A stretch of 64,000 nucleotides of DNA from Strongylocentrotus droebachiensis (GCA_035222895.1 JAVYIG010000096.1:806001-870000), one strand, 5' to 3'. Positions 50,001 to 54,149 are shown, counted from the stretch's first letter. The notes: generated by a model not told the origin, from the letters alone. Made by a program: numbers and translations.

Positions 50001-50717
50001 ACTTTCGGTGTTGTTTTCATTAATGTTCGATTCAGTTGAAGAGTTATTCGATTTGACAGTAGTTTCAGTTGTAGTGTTTTTCACTTTGATGGTAGATTCA
50101 GCTTTTGCGAACTCATCCTTTATTACCACCAGACCATCCTGCAAGTCGTCATTGTCTTTTATTACGTATGAAAAAACAATGTAGGCAAAACTGCTGCACA
50201 CGATTATTATTATGAGACATGTAATCCTCCAGGTAGATTCACGACCCCATTTCAGAAAAAGCTTACAACTCTCTAGCAAATTTGAAAAATCAAAGACGAA
50301 GAAGAAAAGCAAGGATAACAACAAAGTGAACAACGGCAGCAACAAAGTGAAGAAAAAAGGGAATGTAGAGACAGTTCCATTGCTCTTATGATTTGTGGTA
50401 GTTTGAGTTGTGGCCTCTTCAATTGTAGATTCACTTCCACTGCAGCTGTCTTCTTTGTGAGAATCAGTCGGCATGTCCTTATTAATGATACTAGGTTCAT
50501 TTGGGGCGTTTTCCACTTTAGCGCTCGAGTCGTTTTGCTTGGACTCGCATTCACCTTCTAAATTTTCCCTTTTTTCAAGGAGCCTCTTTTCCAATAACTT
50601 GAGTAGTCGGATTCTCTCCTTCAATAACTTTTCTTTTCGCTCTCTTATGTCGTATTCCCTGACTCGATGTATGAATCTTCCTATCCGCACCCGCCATTCT
50701 CCGATGGAAACAGGCAT
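802..50717 (-). CDS. NLR gene, whole model (TM-repeat / 2A / DEATH / NACHT / LRR), 3' end outside window
   Basis: NOD-like receptor gene assembled from 17 exons on the minus strand. Coding segments: 50717-47185, 46713-46442, 45966-45934, 45633-44057, 43647-43486, 42836-42678, 30212-29815, 28431-28338, 27740-27588, 17923-17744, 16249-16055, 15110-14916, 6807-6613, 4700-4506, 2921-2727, 2194-2000, 996-802. Every junction has AG/GT signals and the phases match: 2, 1, 1, 0, then 0 throughout except a phase-2 junction between 29815 and 28431. Domain order is coiled coil, two hydrophobic segments, an 11-residue repeat stalk, a 2A motif, DEATH, NACHT and LRRs. NLRs are cytosolic sensors; this family is greatly expanded in echinoids, but the ligand is unknown. 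No stop or polyA is seen, so the gene runs off the left edge. A split into two genes near 28 kb cannot be excluded, because intron 6 is 12.5 kb and intron 9 is 9.7 kb. Transcript evidence is lacking. Confidence 0.75.
1367..1858. mobile_element. TTAA-flanked non-autonomous element (copy A)
   Basis: About 490 bp that recurs at 21425-21925 (same orientation) and at 35730-36202 (inverted). The left end reads TTAA then AGGTAATACAAA; the right end is degraded. It carries the internal palindrome ACCGGGAGCACCGGT and sits in the intron half of an LRR cassette, which lacks it in the 2.5 kb copy. It has no coding capacity. Confidence 0.6.
2000..2194 (-). CDS. LRR exon (195-nt cassette, copy 6)
   Basis: 65-residue LRR exon, phase 0 to phase 0, acceptor CATCAG, donor AAG/GTAATT. 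It reads IEKVCIGGYNLYDN, then SGDLAKFLCLLPCLTDLTIK, then DDFYHELARQALSSK. It differs from neighbouring cassettes mainly after the first strand and in the segment before DDFYHE. Confidence 0.83.
2727..2921 (-). CDS. LRR exon (195-nt cassette, copy 5)
   Basis: 65-residue LRR exon, phase 0 at both ends, acceptor TTGACAG, donor AAG/GTGATT. The protein differs from the exon at 4506-4700 at only two positions (Arg for Lys in the DLA.F motif and Cys for Phe in LLP.L), so these two are the youngest duplicate pair. It shares ITESDGQYKHLSL with that copy only. Confidence 0.83.
3480..4080 (-). repeat. Dispersed repeat, possible LINE 3' tail, with AT and GA tracts
   Basis: It contains the hairpin GGATCC...GGATCC around 3510-3548, also found at 8907-8950 beside the minus-strand LINE. 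A (TA)n tract lies at 3777-3798 and a (GA)n tract at 3912-3930. The likeness to the 8.6-9.2 kb region suggests the 3' untranslated part of the same LINE family. This is inference; there is no coding sequence. Confidence 0.35.
4506..4700 (-). CDS. LRR exon (195-nt cassette, copy 4)
   Basis: 65-residue LRR exon, phase 0 at both ends, acceptor CTCAACAG, donor AAG/GTGATT. It reads IEKVCIIGCNLRGNDPTAS at its start and ends in DDFYHELACKASSSK. Its upstream intron flank is interrupted by a LINE fragment. Confidence 0.83.
4810..5735 (+). mobile_element. 5'-truncated LINE (CR1/L2-like), 3' end only
   Basis: A plus-strand reading frame at 4784-5002 encodes the end of a LINE reverse transcriptase (LNNGVLAWGNCSETK and MIQKRAIRTIH). 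The frame continues, broken by stops and frameshifts, through sequence resembling the family's conserved C-terminus. It ends in AATAATAAAAAAAG near 5730. It sits inside the intron flank of an LRR cassette: the cassette sequence stops near 4780-4810 and resumes at about 5735. It is dead. Confidence 0.7.
6613..6807 (-). CDS. LRR exon (195-nt cassette, copy 3)
   Basis: 65-residue LRR exon, phase 0 at both ends, acceptor CTCAACAG, donor AAG/GTGATT. It reads IEKVCIEGCTLYDN, then SGDLANFLCLLRCLTDLTIKE, and ends in DDFYHELARLAPCSK. An 8.1-kb intron full of transposons separates it from copy 2. Confidence 0.82.
7263..8673. mobile_element. Foldback DNA element with TA target duplication
   Basis: The ends read CACTGTTAGAACAAGTATT on the left and the complement of CACTGTTAAAACAAGTATT on the right, each next to TA. 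Nearly the whole 1.4 kb is palindromic. The subterminal parts repeat GGTTAAA/TTAATCAAC motifs. An inner arm at 7730-7800 pairs with 8145-8210, and 7846-7870 pairs with 7955-7975. It has no open frame of note, so it is non-autonomous. Confidence 0.7.
8690..8790. repeat. Trinucleotide/hexanucleotide microsatellite
   Basis: An imperfect ACT-type array followed by ATTCAT-type repeats. It may be the microsatellite tail of the adjacent minus-strand LINE. Confidence 0.6.
9250..10742 (-). mobile_element. LINE fragment (CR1/L2-like), minus strand, split by a DNA element
   Basis: The open stretch 9537-9268 encodes the C-terminal domain typical of CR1/L2 reverse transcriptases (DYPTRRSNEFHLP, GPRFWNSLSEDIKNS). 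The upstream part of the frame is recognisable in 10740-10505, with stops and frameshifts, as a FLGITVD-like region and a LNYGI.TWGN-like stretch. The two halves are separated by the TTAA element at 9678-10498, so that insertion is younger. It is a dead copy. Confidence 0.68.
9678..10498. mobile_element. TTAA-flanked foldback element, 821 bp
   Basis: TTAA lies at 9674-9677 and 10499-10502. The termini AGGGCCCATGACATCGAAAT are inverted copies. Inverted similarity extends, with gaps, about 300 bp inward (for example GCTCCACCCCAAAAAACCTCC on one arm and its complement on the other). No transposase. TTAA duplication fits piggyBac or Kolobok superfamilies; the AGG-type end resembles the other TTAA elements here. 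Confidence 0.75.
10743..10880 (+). pseudogene. Fossil of restriction-like endonuclease domain of an R2/NeSL-type LINE
   Basis: The plus frame reads CNKPDIVVRYNN, then VIEVSVPHDIGVKE and KRLKYQDLRS. This resembles the PDI...D.TVP...KYQ.L pattern in the restriction-like endonuclease end of early-branching LINEs. Only about 45 residues survive. The assignment rests on motif memory, not a search. Confidence 0.5.
10946..11016. repeat. (AAT)n microsatellite
   Basis: Imperfect AAT/GAT trinucleotide array. Confidence 0.9.
11140..11440. repeat. Tandem repeat, about 130-bp unit, 2.3 copies
   Basis: The unit begins CTATGTGTAAACTGTGTGTT and contains nested palindromes (CACAGTGTG, TATGTGGTTTACCACATA). 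Copies start near 11141, 11265 and 11399. Three symmetric motifs per unit suggest a transposon terminus or a cruciform-forming satellite. No function is visible. Confidence 0.65.
11437..14545 (+). mobile_element. Broken LINE (CR1/L2-like) with endonuclease and reverse transcriptase
   Basis: A plus-strand non-LTR retrotransposon lacking its 5' end. 11437-11780 holds APE-endonuclease pieces (GITETWLN, GGIGIYFR, GVVYRPPDQS). 12836-13570 holds reverse transcriptase blocks: FPTQLKIAKVIPVFK, NYRPISVLP, LFLDLSKAFDTLDH, GVPQGSLLGPLIFSVYIND and the catalytic FADDT. 13570-14250 holds the C-terminal region. At least six frameshifts or stops break the frame, so it is inactive. The AT-rich 3' end (AATAAATGAATTGAATTTAA) finishes near 14545. 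Confidence 0.85.
14916..15110 (-). CDS. LRR exon (195-nt cassette, copy 2)
   Basis: 65-residue LRR exon, phase 0 at both ends, acceptor CTCAACAG, donor AAG/GTGATT. It starts IEKVCIEGCYLYRNGPTAS and ends DDFYHELARLASSSK. It is closest to copy 7 at 802-996 in the first third, although the two are 14 kb apart. Confidence 0.83.
16055..16249 (-). CDS. LRR exon (195-nt cassette, copy 1)
   Basis: 65-residue LRR exon, phase 0 at both ends, acceptor CTCAACAG, donor AAG/GTGATT. It reads IEKVCIEGCDLRENDPKAS, and its variable segment (DCDDQDYRPS) resembles copy 6 (DRNDQNDHPS). It ends in DDFYHELARLASSPK. Confidence 0.83.
16388..17482. mobile_element. Terminal-inverted-repeat element, about 1.1 kb
   Basis: The left end TATAGGATTTCCCGGCCAAA and the inverted right end match for about 48 bp. 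Subterminal CATTCAAATT-type motifs recur on both arms. It has no transposase frame and lies in the intron between two LRR exons. Confidence 0.7.
17744..17923 (-). CDS. LRR exon (180-nt, diverged cassette)
   Basis: 60-residue LRR exon, phase 0 at both ends, acceptor TTCAACAG, donor AAG/GTAATT. It reads VQKLSLDDLNRVRNDSSAS, RDLARFLCLQPCLTDLTIKG and DDFYQELARLTSSSK. It is five residues shorter than the 195-nt cassettes in the variable segment, so it is probably the outgroup or founder of the tandem array. Confidence 0.83.
18290..18515 (+). repeat. Probable retroposed 3' end with AATAAA and A-tract
   Basis: AT-rich sequence ending AAAATAAAGAACCCTGTGGA and then A/T runs near 18500. This looks like a polyadenylated 3' terminus inserted on the plus strand, either a LINE 3' tail or a processed transcript. 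No coding part is visible. Confidence 0.35.
18868..19030 (-). pseudogene. Decayed LRR exon
   Basis: Read on the minus strand, this aligns by eye with the exon at 17744-17923. A SIDLTITIL stretch sits where active cassettes have CLTDLTIK, then a LLIDYFEPEL-like segment stands in place of DDFYQELA, ending PLPKR at a position equivalent to the donor (AAG/GTTG). The upstream half has a stop. The flank at 18705-18730 (GAGATATAGCTCATGCAATC) also echoes 17579-17600. It is likely a dead duplicate. Confidence 0.45.
19030..21420. other. Intron sequence with dispersed repeats
   Basis: No exon is recognised. C/G and CA tracts lie at 19567-19630. A degenerate tRNA-like sequence is at 20213-20290 (minus, B-box GGTTCGATTCC). 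The stretch from about 20380 to 21250 recurs inverted at about 41390-42200, with shared blocks such as CAGCTACAACATATCAAAAT and CCCATATATG. Confidence 0.5.
20213..20290 (-). repeat. tRNA-like fragment (SINE or tRNA pseudogene)
   Basis: Minus strand: a B-box-like GCAGGTTCGATTCCTGG at the correct distance from an A-box-like AGGTCTATTGAATAACGC. The acceptor arms do not pair, so it is not a working tRNA gene. Confidence 0.35.
21425..21925. mobile_element. TTAA-flanked non-autonomous element (copy B, intact ends)
   Basis: TTAA at 21421-21424 and 21926-21929. Termini AGGTAATACAAAGTTTTGG and the complement of AGGTAATGCAAAGTTTTGG. This is the best-preserved of the three copies in the window. No reading frame. 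Confidence 0.78.
22815..24720. repeat. About 80-bp satellite array, split by an insertion
   Basis: The unit contains ACTGAGATTGGATTTTC, then AAGTCTGCACATTATAATGG, then an AT run. Units occur near 22914, 22994, 24388, 24465, 24549 and 24628, a period of 78-84 bp. The element at 23021-24333 interrupts one unit. Confidence 0.75.
23021..24333. mobile_element. Inverted-repeat DNA element inside the 80-bp satellite
   Basis: The ends CCTCAGTCACACCTTTGCGT and inverted copy CAAAGGTGTGACTGAGG match. The subterminal arms are rich in GCGTATTG and TACGAGC/GCGAGC motifs. G/C homopolymers and a poly-A tract at 23345-23368 mark a nested insertion. The target duplication is unclear (perhaps CATAA). The same terminal motif appears once more at 61373-61388. 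Confidence 0.68.
24853..26603. mobile_element. TTAA-flanked element, 1.75 kb, with nested hAT-like insert
   Basis: TTAA at 24849-24852 and 26604-26607, termini AGAGATGGTTCATTGAAAT / AGAGATGGTTTATCGATTT inverted. Inside, about 25003-25450 carries CAGGGGCGGATCTAG and an inverted AGATCCGCGCCTG end flanked by GAACC. The small hairpins GATGCGGAGCATC and GCCGCGAAGCGGC are inside. CAG/CTG termini are hAT-like. No transposase. Confidence 0.65.
26610..27587. other. Intron sequence, nothing recognised
   Basis: AT-rich intron of the NLR gene between the TTAA element and the LRR exon at 27588. A G-run lies at 26786-26798. I see no exon, RNA gene or transposon end. Confidence 0.5.
27588..27740 (-). CDS. 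LRR exon (153-nt, diverged)
   Basis: 51-residue exon, phase 0 at both ends, acceptor TTGTAACAG, donor AAG/GTAATT. It reads CKMSCSLADALC-like residues (MKMSCSLADALCHRTSIQEL) and ends TVDSK at the donor. The pattern SLADALC...SIQELIL matches the SRDLA..LC...LTDL pattern of other LRR exons. It is too short and diverged for the cassette family but has the same exon boundaries. Confidence 0.68.
28338..28431 (-). CDS. NLR C-terminal-type exon (94 nt)
   Basis: Starts with one base that completes the codon split at 29815 and adds 31 residues (VFHCYTDEELDSIVSAINME and NRMKVTIQHDQ), then the donor CAG/GTATAT. CYTDEELDSI..AINMENRMK has the spacing of the DDFY.ELA....SMK ends of LRR exons. If the GTATAT donor is not used, the frame stays open to a TAA about 80 bp on, so this could be an alternative last exon. 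Confidence 0.6.
28855..29698. mobile_element. TA-flanked element with GCACC-rich internal repeats
   Basis: Ends CACACTAAGAAAAAATGG and inverted CTTTTTTCTTAGAGTG, each next to TA. The inside is packed with AAAGGTGCA / TGCACCCTTT units in both orientations (28876-29255 and 29537-29690). It fills most of the intron between two NLR exons. No coding frame. Confidence 0.7.
29815..30212 (-). CDS. NLR exon, LRR-like, 398 nt
   Basis: 132 residues plus two bases; acceptor TTTACATAG, donor CTTATG/GTAAGA. It reads VGASGHSICKLYLDHQCHSD, then MLEQLYFTTSQ, SGLKELSFTT, SFPLLTNLSFNN and HLKNL. Spaced L..L.F.. motifs show leucine-rich repeats diverged from the cassette type. The phase-2 end fits only the 28431 exon. 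This is the one asymmetric pair in the LRR region. Confidence 0.72.
30530..31083. repeat. GC-rich dispersed repeat, interrupted at 31089 and resuming at 31982
   Basis: GC-rich non-coding sequence (GGGTTGAGCGCAACCACGAT, GACTGAGGTCCGGGACACTC) unlike the surrounding AT-rich intron. It continues on the far side of the CACAG element to about 32215. It could be the untranslated region of a retroelement; I do not recognise the family. Confidence 0.4.
31089..31976. mobile_element. CACAGTGGG-ended DNA element with CGACG target duplication
   Basis: Termini CACAGTGGGTTAGGGAGGGA and inverted CACAGTGGGCCAGGGAGGGA. The direct duplication CGACG is at 31084-31088 and 31977-31981. Inverted similarity extends inward over most of the 888 bp. 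Non-autonomous. The superfamily is uncertain. Confidence 0.75.
32297..35033. mobile_element. TTAA-flanked element, 2.7 kb, carrying other repeats
   Basis: TTAA at 32293-32296 and 35034-35037. Termini AGGACAAGCCCACACTAAAA and inverted AGTACAAGTCCACTCCAAAA. Inverted blocks extend inward (GTGAGGACATGACGTCA-type sequence near 32510 and 34832). Inside are G/C homopolymer repeats (32658-32745) and a minus-strand LINE fragment. No transposase seen. Confidence 0.7.
34450..34810 (-). pseudogene. LINE endonuclease fragment
   Basis: Minus-strand translation shows pieces of an APE-type LINE endonuclease: MGDFNVNLL near 34795, NNSASLLHNILTND near 34660 and GVIFGDVTDHFPFF near 34590. Stops interrupt it. 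It resembles the endonuclease part of the 11.4-kb LINE. Confidence 0.55.
35730..36202. mobile_element. TTAA-type non-autonomous element (copy C, inverted)
   Basis: The internal sequence is inverted relative to copies at 1367 and 21425 (for example TACCGGTGCTCCCGGTA near 35886). The ends are AGGTCATACAAAG and CTTTGTTATACTTTTAA; the left site reads CTAA instead of TTAA. Confidence 0.65.
36683..37180. repeat. C-run-headed dispersed repeat (copy 1, uninterrupted)
   Basis: Starts with a C homopolymer, then ACTCAGTGTTATTTAGGGTA and CGCGTATGCTCGTTCCCTC, ending near a G-run with GGGCGGGAA. A second copy at 54402-55115 shares both ends and is split by an insertion at GTTATTTA. Confidence 0.65.
37490..37700. 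repeat. Dispersed repeat (CCTCCGC...AGAGGCATTATG type)
   Basis: GCCTCCGCTAAAAGTAGCCA then GAGGCATTATGTTTTCAAGC, TGTCCGTCCG and GAGGTCAAAGGTCATTGGAG. From memory this resembles a short repeat common in marine invertebrate genomes. No coding frame. Confidence 0.4.
37720..38755 (+). pseudogene. Ty3/gypsy integrase fossil, split by a MITE
   Basis: Zinc-binding part: WPSIHAEAKALVKFCQACQ, then a proline-rich linker and VHIDL at 37920-37936. After the MITE the frame resumes with GPFPTGESLLL, then EQIFSRDGY, a frameshift, SDNGPQFVK around 38502-38522, and PQANGEVQRFN at about 38550. These are retroviral-type integrase core motifs. Stops, the frameshift and the insertion make it dead. The end is tandemly duplicated (about 104 bp, 38546-38650 and 38655-38750). 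No LTRs were recognised. Confidence 0.68.
37940..38371. mobile_element. PIF/Harbinger-like MITE with TAA duplication
   Basis: 432 bp with termini GGGTGCGTTTAAGCTCAA and inverted GGGTATGTTTATGCTCAA, between TAA at 37937-37939 and 38372-38374. Removing it together with one TAA joins the two halves of the integrase frame around VHIDL and GPFP. A three-base TAA/TTA duplication is typical of PIF/Harbinger. GATCG-rich palindromes inside. Confidence 0.78.
38756..39383. other. Intron sequence, nothing recognised
   Basis: AT-rich intron between the integrase fossil and the next inverted-repeat element. No exon, RNA gene or transposon terminus is apparent. Confidence 0.5.
39388..42660. mobile_element. 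Composite inverted-repeat region with nested element 39786-42529
   Basis: Outer ends: TTAA then AGGGAAGAAGAAAGCAG at 39384, and an inverted GCAGAAAAATCAGAGAA-containing arm ending CCCT/TCAA at 42660. Inner ends: AGGTGATACGTACG at 39786 and inverted AGGTGATACGTATG ending at 42529. The inner element carries a tRNA-like sequence (40180-40252, minus) and the block shared with 20.4-21.2 kb. The outer right end lies only 17 bp from the donor of the LRR exon at 42678. Confidence 0.5.
40180..40252 (-). repeat. tRNA-like sequence (SINE or tRNA pseudogene)
   Basis: Minus strand: A-box-like TAGCCTAGTGGTCTAAGCG, and B-box-like GAGTTCGAATCCC after a CTCTTG/CAAGAG hairpin. The acceptor and anticodon stems pair poorly, so a functional tRNA is unlikely. 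Confidence 0.4.
42678..42836 (-). CDS. LRR exon 2 (159 nt)
   Basis: 53 residues, phase 0 at both ends, acceptor CATCATAG, donor AAG/GTGAGA. It reads IERLSLKLCDERASRNLARF, LNNLPRLKDLMLQDN and FYTELASRACSMK. It has the same plan as the 195-nt cassettes (SRDLARFL..LP.LTDL...DDFY.ELA) but is diverged. It is close to the NACHT exon. Confidence 0.82.
43486..43647 (-). CDS. LRR exon 1 (162 nt)
   Basis: 54 residues, phase 0 at both ends, acceptor TTTTCATAG, donor AAG/GTATGG. It reads ETLILSRRSCGPTVSRDLAD, then STALTSLELSGTALHDDFY. First LRR exon after NACHT; it continues directly from the phase-0 donor at 44057. Confidence 0.83.
44057..45633 (-). CDS. NACHT exon of the NLR gene
   Basis: Encodes the STAND-type nucleotide-binding module that oligomerises NLRs. 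In order: linker, Walker A GEGGAGKT (about 45364-45341), Walker B FIIFDGLDE (about 45142-45116), sensor-1 LVTTRPW (about 45034), the VAGF and NMAPFPIYIAMLCILW segment of the helical domain, and FFPHKLFQEYLAG of the winged-helix region (about 44434). The catalytic Lys and the Asp/Glu are intact. Acceptor TTTACACAG at 45634-45635 and donor ATG/GTGAGA at 44056-44055. The one-base phase matches the micro-exon upstream. The frame is open throughout with no internal intron, as in many echinoid NLRs. First residues ESAVADQTQPLTQEQVDRC. Confidence 0.93.
45934..45966 (-). CDS. 33-nt micro-exon between DEATH and NACHT
   Basis: Acceptor CATACAG, then 33 nt, then donor GAAG/GTGAGT. With the phase-1 codon from the DEATH exon it reads GTSYHQETSLE and hands a phase-1 base to the NACHT exon. 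Both splice sites are close to consensus. It adds 11 linker residues and can be skipped without changing frame. Confidence 0.7.
46442..46713 (-). CDS. DEATH-fold exon of the NLR gene
   Basis: 272 nt from acceptor CCTTTAG to donor GAAG/GTAAAG. It starts SIGPLQERELLSLAHEVSPQ, then YYETLCIALGF, ILTKNLLDVRASVFEILCMW and RHALVEKLRREDLNLLADKI. The L..LA...S..Y..L...LGF...MW......L...L.R..L..LA pattern is a DEATH domain, a homotypic adaptor-binding fold also placed N-terminal to NACHT in sea urchin NLRs. The first base completes the Arg codon split at the 2A exon (AG/A), so the joined frame is continuous. Confidence 0.85.
46714..47184 (-). other. Intron 1 with in-frame stop directly after the donor
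   Basis: 471-bp GT-AG intron. If retained, the frame ends at a TAG overlapping the donor (CAG/GTAG), giving a protein that ends PQDR after the 2A Gly-Pro. The region holds no other credible exon. Confidence 0.65.
47181..47224 (-). other. 2A-like ribosome-skipping motif
   Basis: The residues LIKAGDVEMNPGPQ are encoded just before the exon-1 donor. The core matches D(V/I)ExNPGP exactly, with skipping expected between Gly (47198-47196) and Pro (47195-47193). A skip would release the upstream TM-repeat protein and start the DEATH-NACHT-LRR protein at Pro. The motif is in the frame of the whole gene. Confidence 0.85.
47185..50717 (-). CDS. NLR exon 1: coiled coil, two TM segments, 11-residue repeats, 2A motif
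   Basis: 1177 codons plus two bases. The start is ATG at 50717, with A at -3 and an in-frame TGA seven codons upstream. Residues 15-52 are basic and leucine-rich (LLKERIRLLKLLEKRLLEKR), likely a coiled coil. Hydrophobic segments at about 119-143 (FFFTLLLPLFTLLLSLLFFF) and 165-185 (ITCLIIIIVCSSFAYIVFSY) would form a membrane hairpin with both ends on one side. A degenerate repeat zone (197-390) includes a Lys-rich patch (KRKMSKKKNAKENKRATK). About 60 copies of an 11-residue repeat follow (type ESTIKENNTPT), then AGDVEMNPGPQD before the donor. No signal peptide. I know no named family for the repeat. The 2A motif is the canonical D-V/I-E-x-N-P-G-P. Confidence 0.85.
47555..49530 (-). repeat. 33-bp in-frame minisatellite, about 60 copies
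   Basis: Plus-strand consensus GTAGATTCAGTTGGAGTGTT followed by GTTCTCTTTGATG; 33 bp per unit with few exceptions. Two 30-bp variant units (TCAGTTTGAGTGTTCTCTTT) near 48139 and 48631 lie 492 bp apart, which suggests duplication of a 15-unit block. Substitutions recur in a few codons (Thr/Ser/Ala before Glu, Lys-Glu/Gln/Val-Asn). Degenerate units flank the array to about 47460 and 50110. Confidence 0.9.
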
Positions 50718-50769
50718 CTTGGATTCGTCTAGGAATCAAGCTTCTGGGAAACTTGTGTTCGCAACCTAA

Positions 50770-52076
50770 TGACAAGAAAAGAGACAGCATGTACATGTTA
50801 AACGTGTCAATTTATTGTATAATGAAGAAGAAAAAAATATTGTGGATGAAACGTAAATATTCAATATGTTATTAGGCCTATACTCGTACCTGTTATTGTG
50901 TAAACTGTGATCAAGCTTTGTCAAACACAATTATGATAACAGTTGAATTCTCTCTCTCTCTGTCTCTTTCTCTCTCTGTATATATATAAATATCCCTTAA
51001 AAGGGTTTGTAAACTCTGATTATTATCATTATAAAGTTTATTCATTCTCTTTTAGAATGATACCATAATGTTGTATATGTTACGGTGTTGCTTCCATAGA
51101 GTGGGCAGTAAACTAGAATAAGATGAAGGGTAAAAAGTGCAAAATTGCTAAATTAATTGTTAAGCTCTAGAATTATTAAGCAGAACACTCTTCTTTCTTT
51201 GACATAAGAGAGTGTGATTTCATATAAATGACATTGGCGATATGGTTCCAACTGGTCATCCATATATGCCAAATTCTAAAGAAACTGAAATTGAAATTCA
51301 TGCACTATGATGCCATGTCAGACAGAATAGCTACTCTTTGGTCATCGACTTTCTAAAGCATCATGTCTAGGTAAACAACTCTTGAAAAGGGACAGGCAAC
51401 TACAGAAAACATCGTAACAGACAACATTTCTGCTGCTTAGGGCCCGCCAGACGCCCCAAAGTGCTCCTAAAATAGGTACTAGATTAAACGGATGAGTTAC
51501 CACTACAAGCCAATTCTACCATCCGGAAGCATCTCACAAGGTGGGCATGCATGTAAACAATTTGATGCAATCTTTGTTAACTAATGGCTTTTTCTCAATT
51601 TCCTATTGAACGGTCAACCTTAAAAAATGATTCTTGCTGTCTGGCTACATGTATATCAATGGATATAATCAAGTGAACTTATGGATGATATAGCCTAACG
51701 ACTCGGAGTTCAATTTCTCGTATGTTTTCGACATTATACAATGCCACGGAAGTGTTAGCATCTGCAATAAGGCCACAGGCTTCATAAAAGAAACGCTGTC
51801 ATTTAAATCAGGTTGCATGAATTAATTATGAATTATTTCTTCAAATTGATTTCAAATTTCAAGCATAAACCAGTTCTGTTATTAATGAAAGTATTTATAT
51901 ATGCCCTCAGACTCTTGTAGATGCTAACAATTAGGTGGAATTATACATTCTCAAAAACATAATTAAACAAATTGAGCTTGTATCCTTTATGATTCATGAG
52001 TTTACTTTATCTTGCCCTAAATCTAATCCAAAATACTAATGCAACCTTAGCCTAACCCCACCACGTTTATACAATA
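50770..52076. other. Region upstream of the NLR gene, promoter side
   Basis: AT-rich. A CT tract and TATATATATAAA lie at 50948-50993, about 250 bp upstream of the NLR start codon, possibly a TATA-like signal on the minus strand. No further exon, 5' untranslated exon or RNA gene could be assigned. Confidence 0.35.
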
Positions 52077-52922
52077 CAGTGCGTCCCAGAAAAAACGAAA
52101 CCGAGAAGTATCGATGTTTTATCATAACTTAATCGCAACCATAATTAATGAATGATACATATATGGAAAGGTTAGAGTCTCCTCTTTCATGTGATGCTAT
52201 TCAGATAATGCATGAAGGAAGGAAACCAAAAAGACATTTGGCGGGCGGTATCTGAATTTCGAAGAAAAATTCACATTTCTAGAAAGTTGAGTTTCTGCCC
52301 TTTCATATGACACCTCAATCAGGAAAAATGAGCGATGAATGACAAAGTTCCGTTTGTTTGAAGTAGCCCTTACATTTTCATAATTTTAACAAACGAATTC
52401 GTTTTCACTGGGTGTCTGCCGTAGCAAAAAGCAGATTTGACAAAAGACTTAACTCCGTTTCGTTGACAATCAGCCATGCATGAAGACTCTCGTCTACGGC
52501 TGATTGTAAACGAAACGGAGTTAAGTCTTTTGTTTATTTCGTTTATTGATACGGCAGGCAGCCAGTGAAAACGAATTCGTTTAATAAAATTATGGAAACG
52601 CAAGCACTACTTCAAACAAACAGAACTTTGTCATTCCTTGCTCATTTTTCCTGATTGAAGTGTCATATGAAAGGGCAGAAACTCAACTTTCTAGAAATGT
52701 GAATTTTTCTACGAAATTCAGATACCGCCCGCCAAATGTCTTTTTGGTTTCCTTCCTTCAAATTGCTTTGAATCACTTATGCGTGAAATATTATCTGAGT
52801 AGCATCACATGAAAGAGGAGACTCTAAGCTTTCCAAATATGTATCATTCATTAATTATGGTTGCGATTAAGTTATGATAAAACATCGATACTTCTCGGTT
52901 TCGTTTTTTCTGGGACGCACTG
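52077..52922. mobile_element. Long palindromic Tc1/mariner-type MITE, 846 bp
   Basis: Ends CAGTGCGTCCCAGAAAAAAC and its inverted copy, each next to TA. The two arms are near-perfect inverted copies of about 400 bp and meet near 52490. TA duplication and CAGTGCG.CCC ends are typical of Tc1/mariner-related MITEs. No transposase. Confidence 0.82.
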
Positions 52923-54140
52923 TATATCACAGGGCAATTTTAACTAGAGCAAATGTTAAATCACTGCAAACCGACCATAATGTTCCTGAAATGGAATCGA
53001 CTCCATGGTAATCTTTCTTTATTCCACTTTTATCATATTATATTTCAGCATGTACAATTACCTAGTATAAATGGAAAATCTTCATTGAATGAATTGCACT
53101 ATTATCGCCACATAAAGATAGCAGATCTTATTGAAATAATGTATATAACAAAATCTGCACAAGTTATGTATAGCCTCATACAGAATCTATACCGTAAGCA
53201 TGTTTACAACCTTACATCATAATTTGCTTCCCATTAAATGTATATAGAGCAGACAGGTACAGGTACGACCCATACATATGGAAGGGTCGTCGCCTGAACC
53301 AAAGTTCAAGAGATAACAATGCCAGGCAAAGTAAACAATAAGAATGAAGGGGGCACTTGGTAACCTTTGAATACAGAAAACTTACATAGCTTTTAATAAC
53401 TAGTGTGTGAAATTTGACATGGGTTACACCTTTAGAAAAAGAAAAAAAAGCCATACAGGAATATATGTTGACAGATGATGAATGCAATGGATTGCTTTTT
53501 TTTTAAATGTGAGACGGTATGAAATACTTACGCTATGTGTATACTCAAGCAGAAGACCTTTGAGTGCCGACCAATGAAGGTCATTCACTGCCTTTAGTTC
53601 AGGTTTGGACACAGCGAGTTATTTCGACAAAAAAAAATTGATTGAGGAATAATGACCTACAAACTGCTGATAAATGAGTCTACCGATATAGTCCTTACGA
53701 GCAGTCCGTGTGGTAAAATCGGAAATTAAGTACAGCGGTGTATACAGCTCAACTTGGTGTATACTGCGATAACGGCGAGACTTGAATCTTTTTAATAACG
53801 ATTCCAGCCGAATTCTTAACTCTCCGGCTCTGATTGCATTGACATTACTTCGTTTGCCGAATCCGATAAAACATGCTTGAGTTGAGGAAGTAGGATAGTT
53901 CTCAAATGTCGATTCCCCGGTCCAAACAGGCCGACATGTAGAGCGTTCGTACGAGGAAGTGATAACACACAGCGTCAGGACGCGATCAAATTATGAATAT
54001 GAAAAAAATGTAACAATGCCTCGCATGATCACACCCATTGTTTGATATTATCATATTGATTTGTATTTGTAACGGGTTTCATTGCTTACACCTGGGGTCT
54101 TTCAGTTACAGGCTTATTCTAGTTTTAGAAGAGAATCTGA
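52923..54140. other. Intergenic, nothing recognised
   Basis: No supported exon, repeat or RNA gene. Short open frames here lack codon bias and domain similarity. Confidence 0.5.
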
Positions 54141-54149
54141 ATACAATTT

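Noticed and set aside
50700..50770. 5' untranslated exon boundary just upstream of the NLR ATG (TTCCCAG)
   Set aside because: An AG acceptor is possible but the pyrimidine tract is poor, and no upstream exon could be identified.
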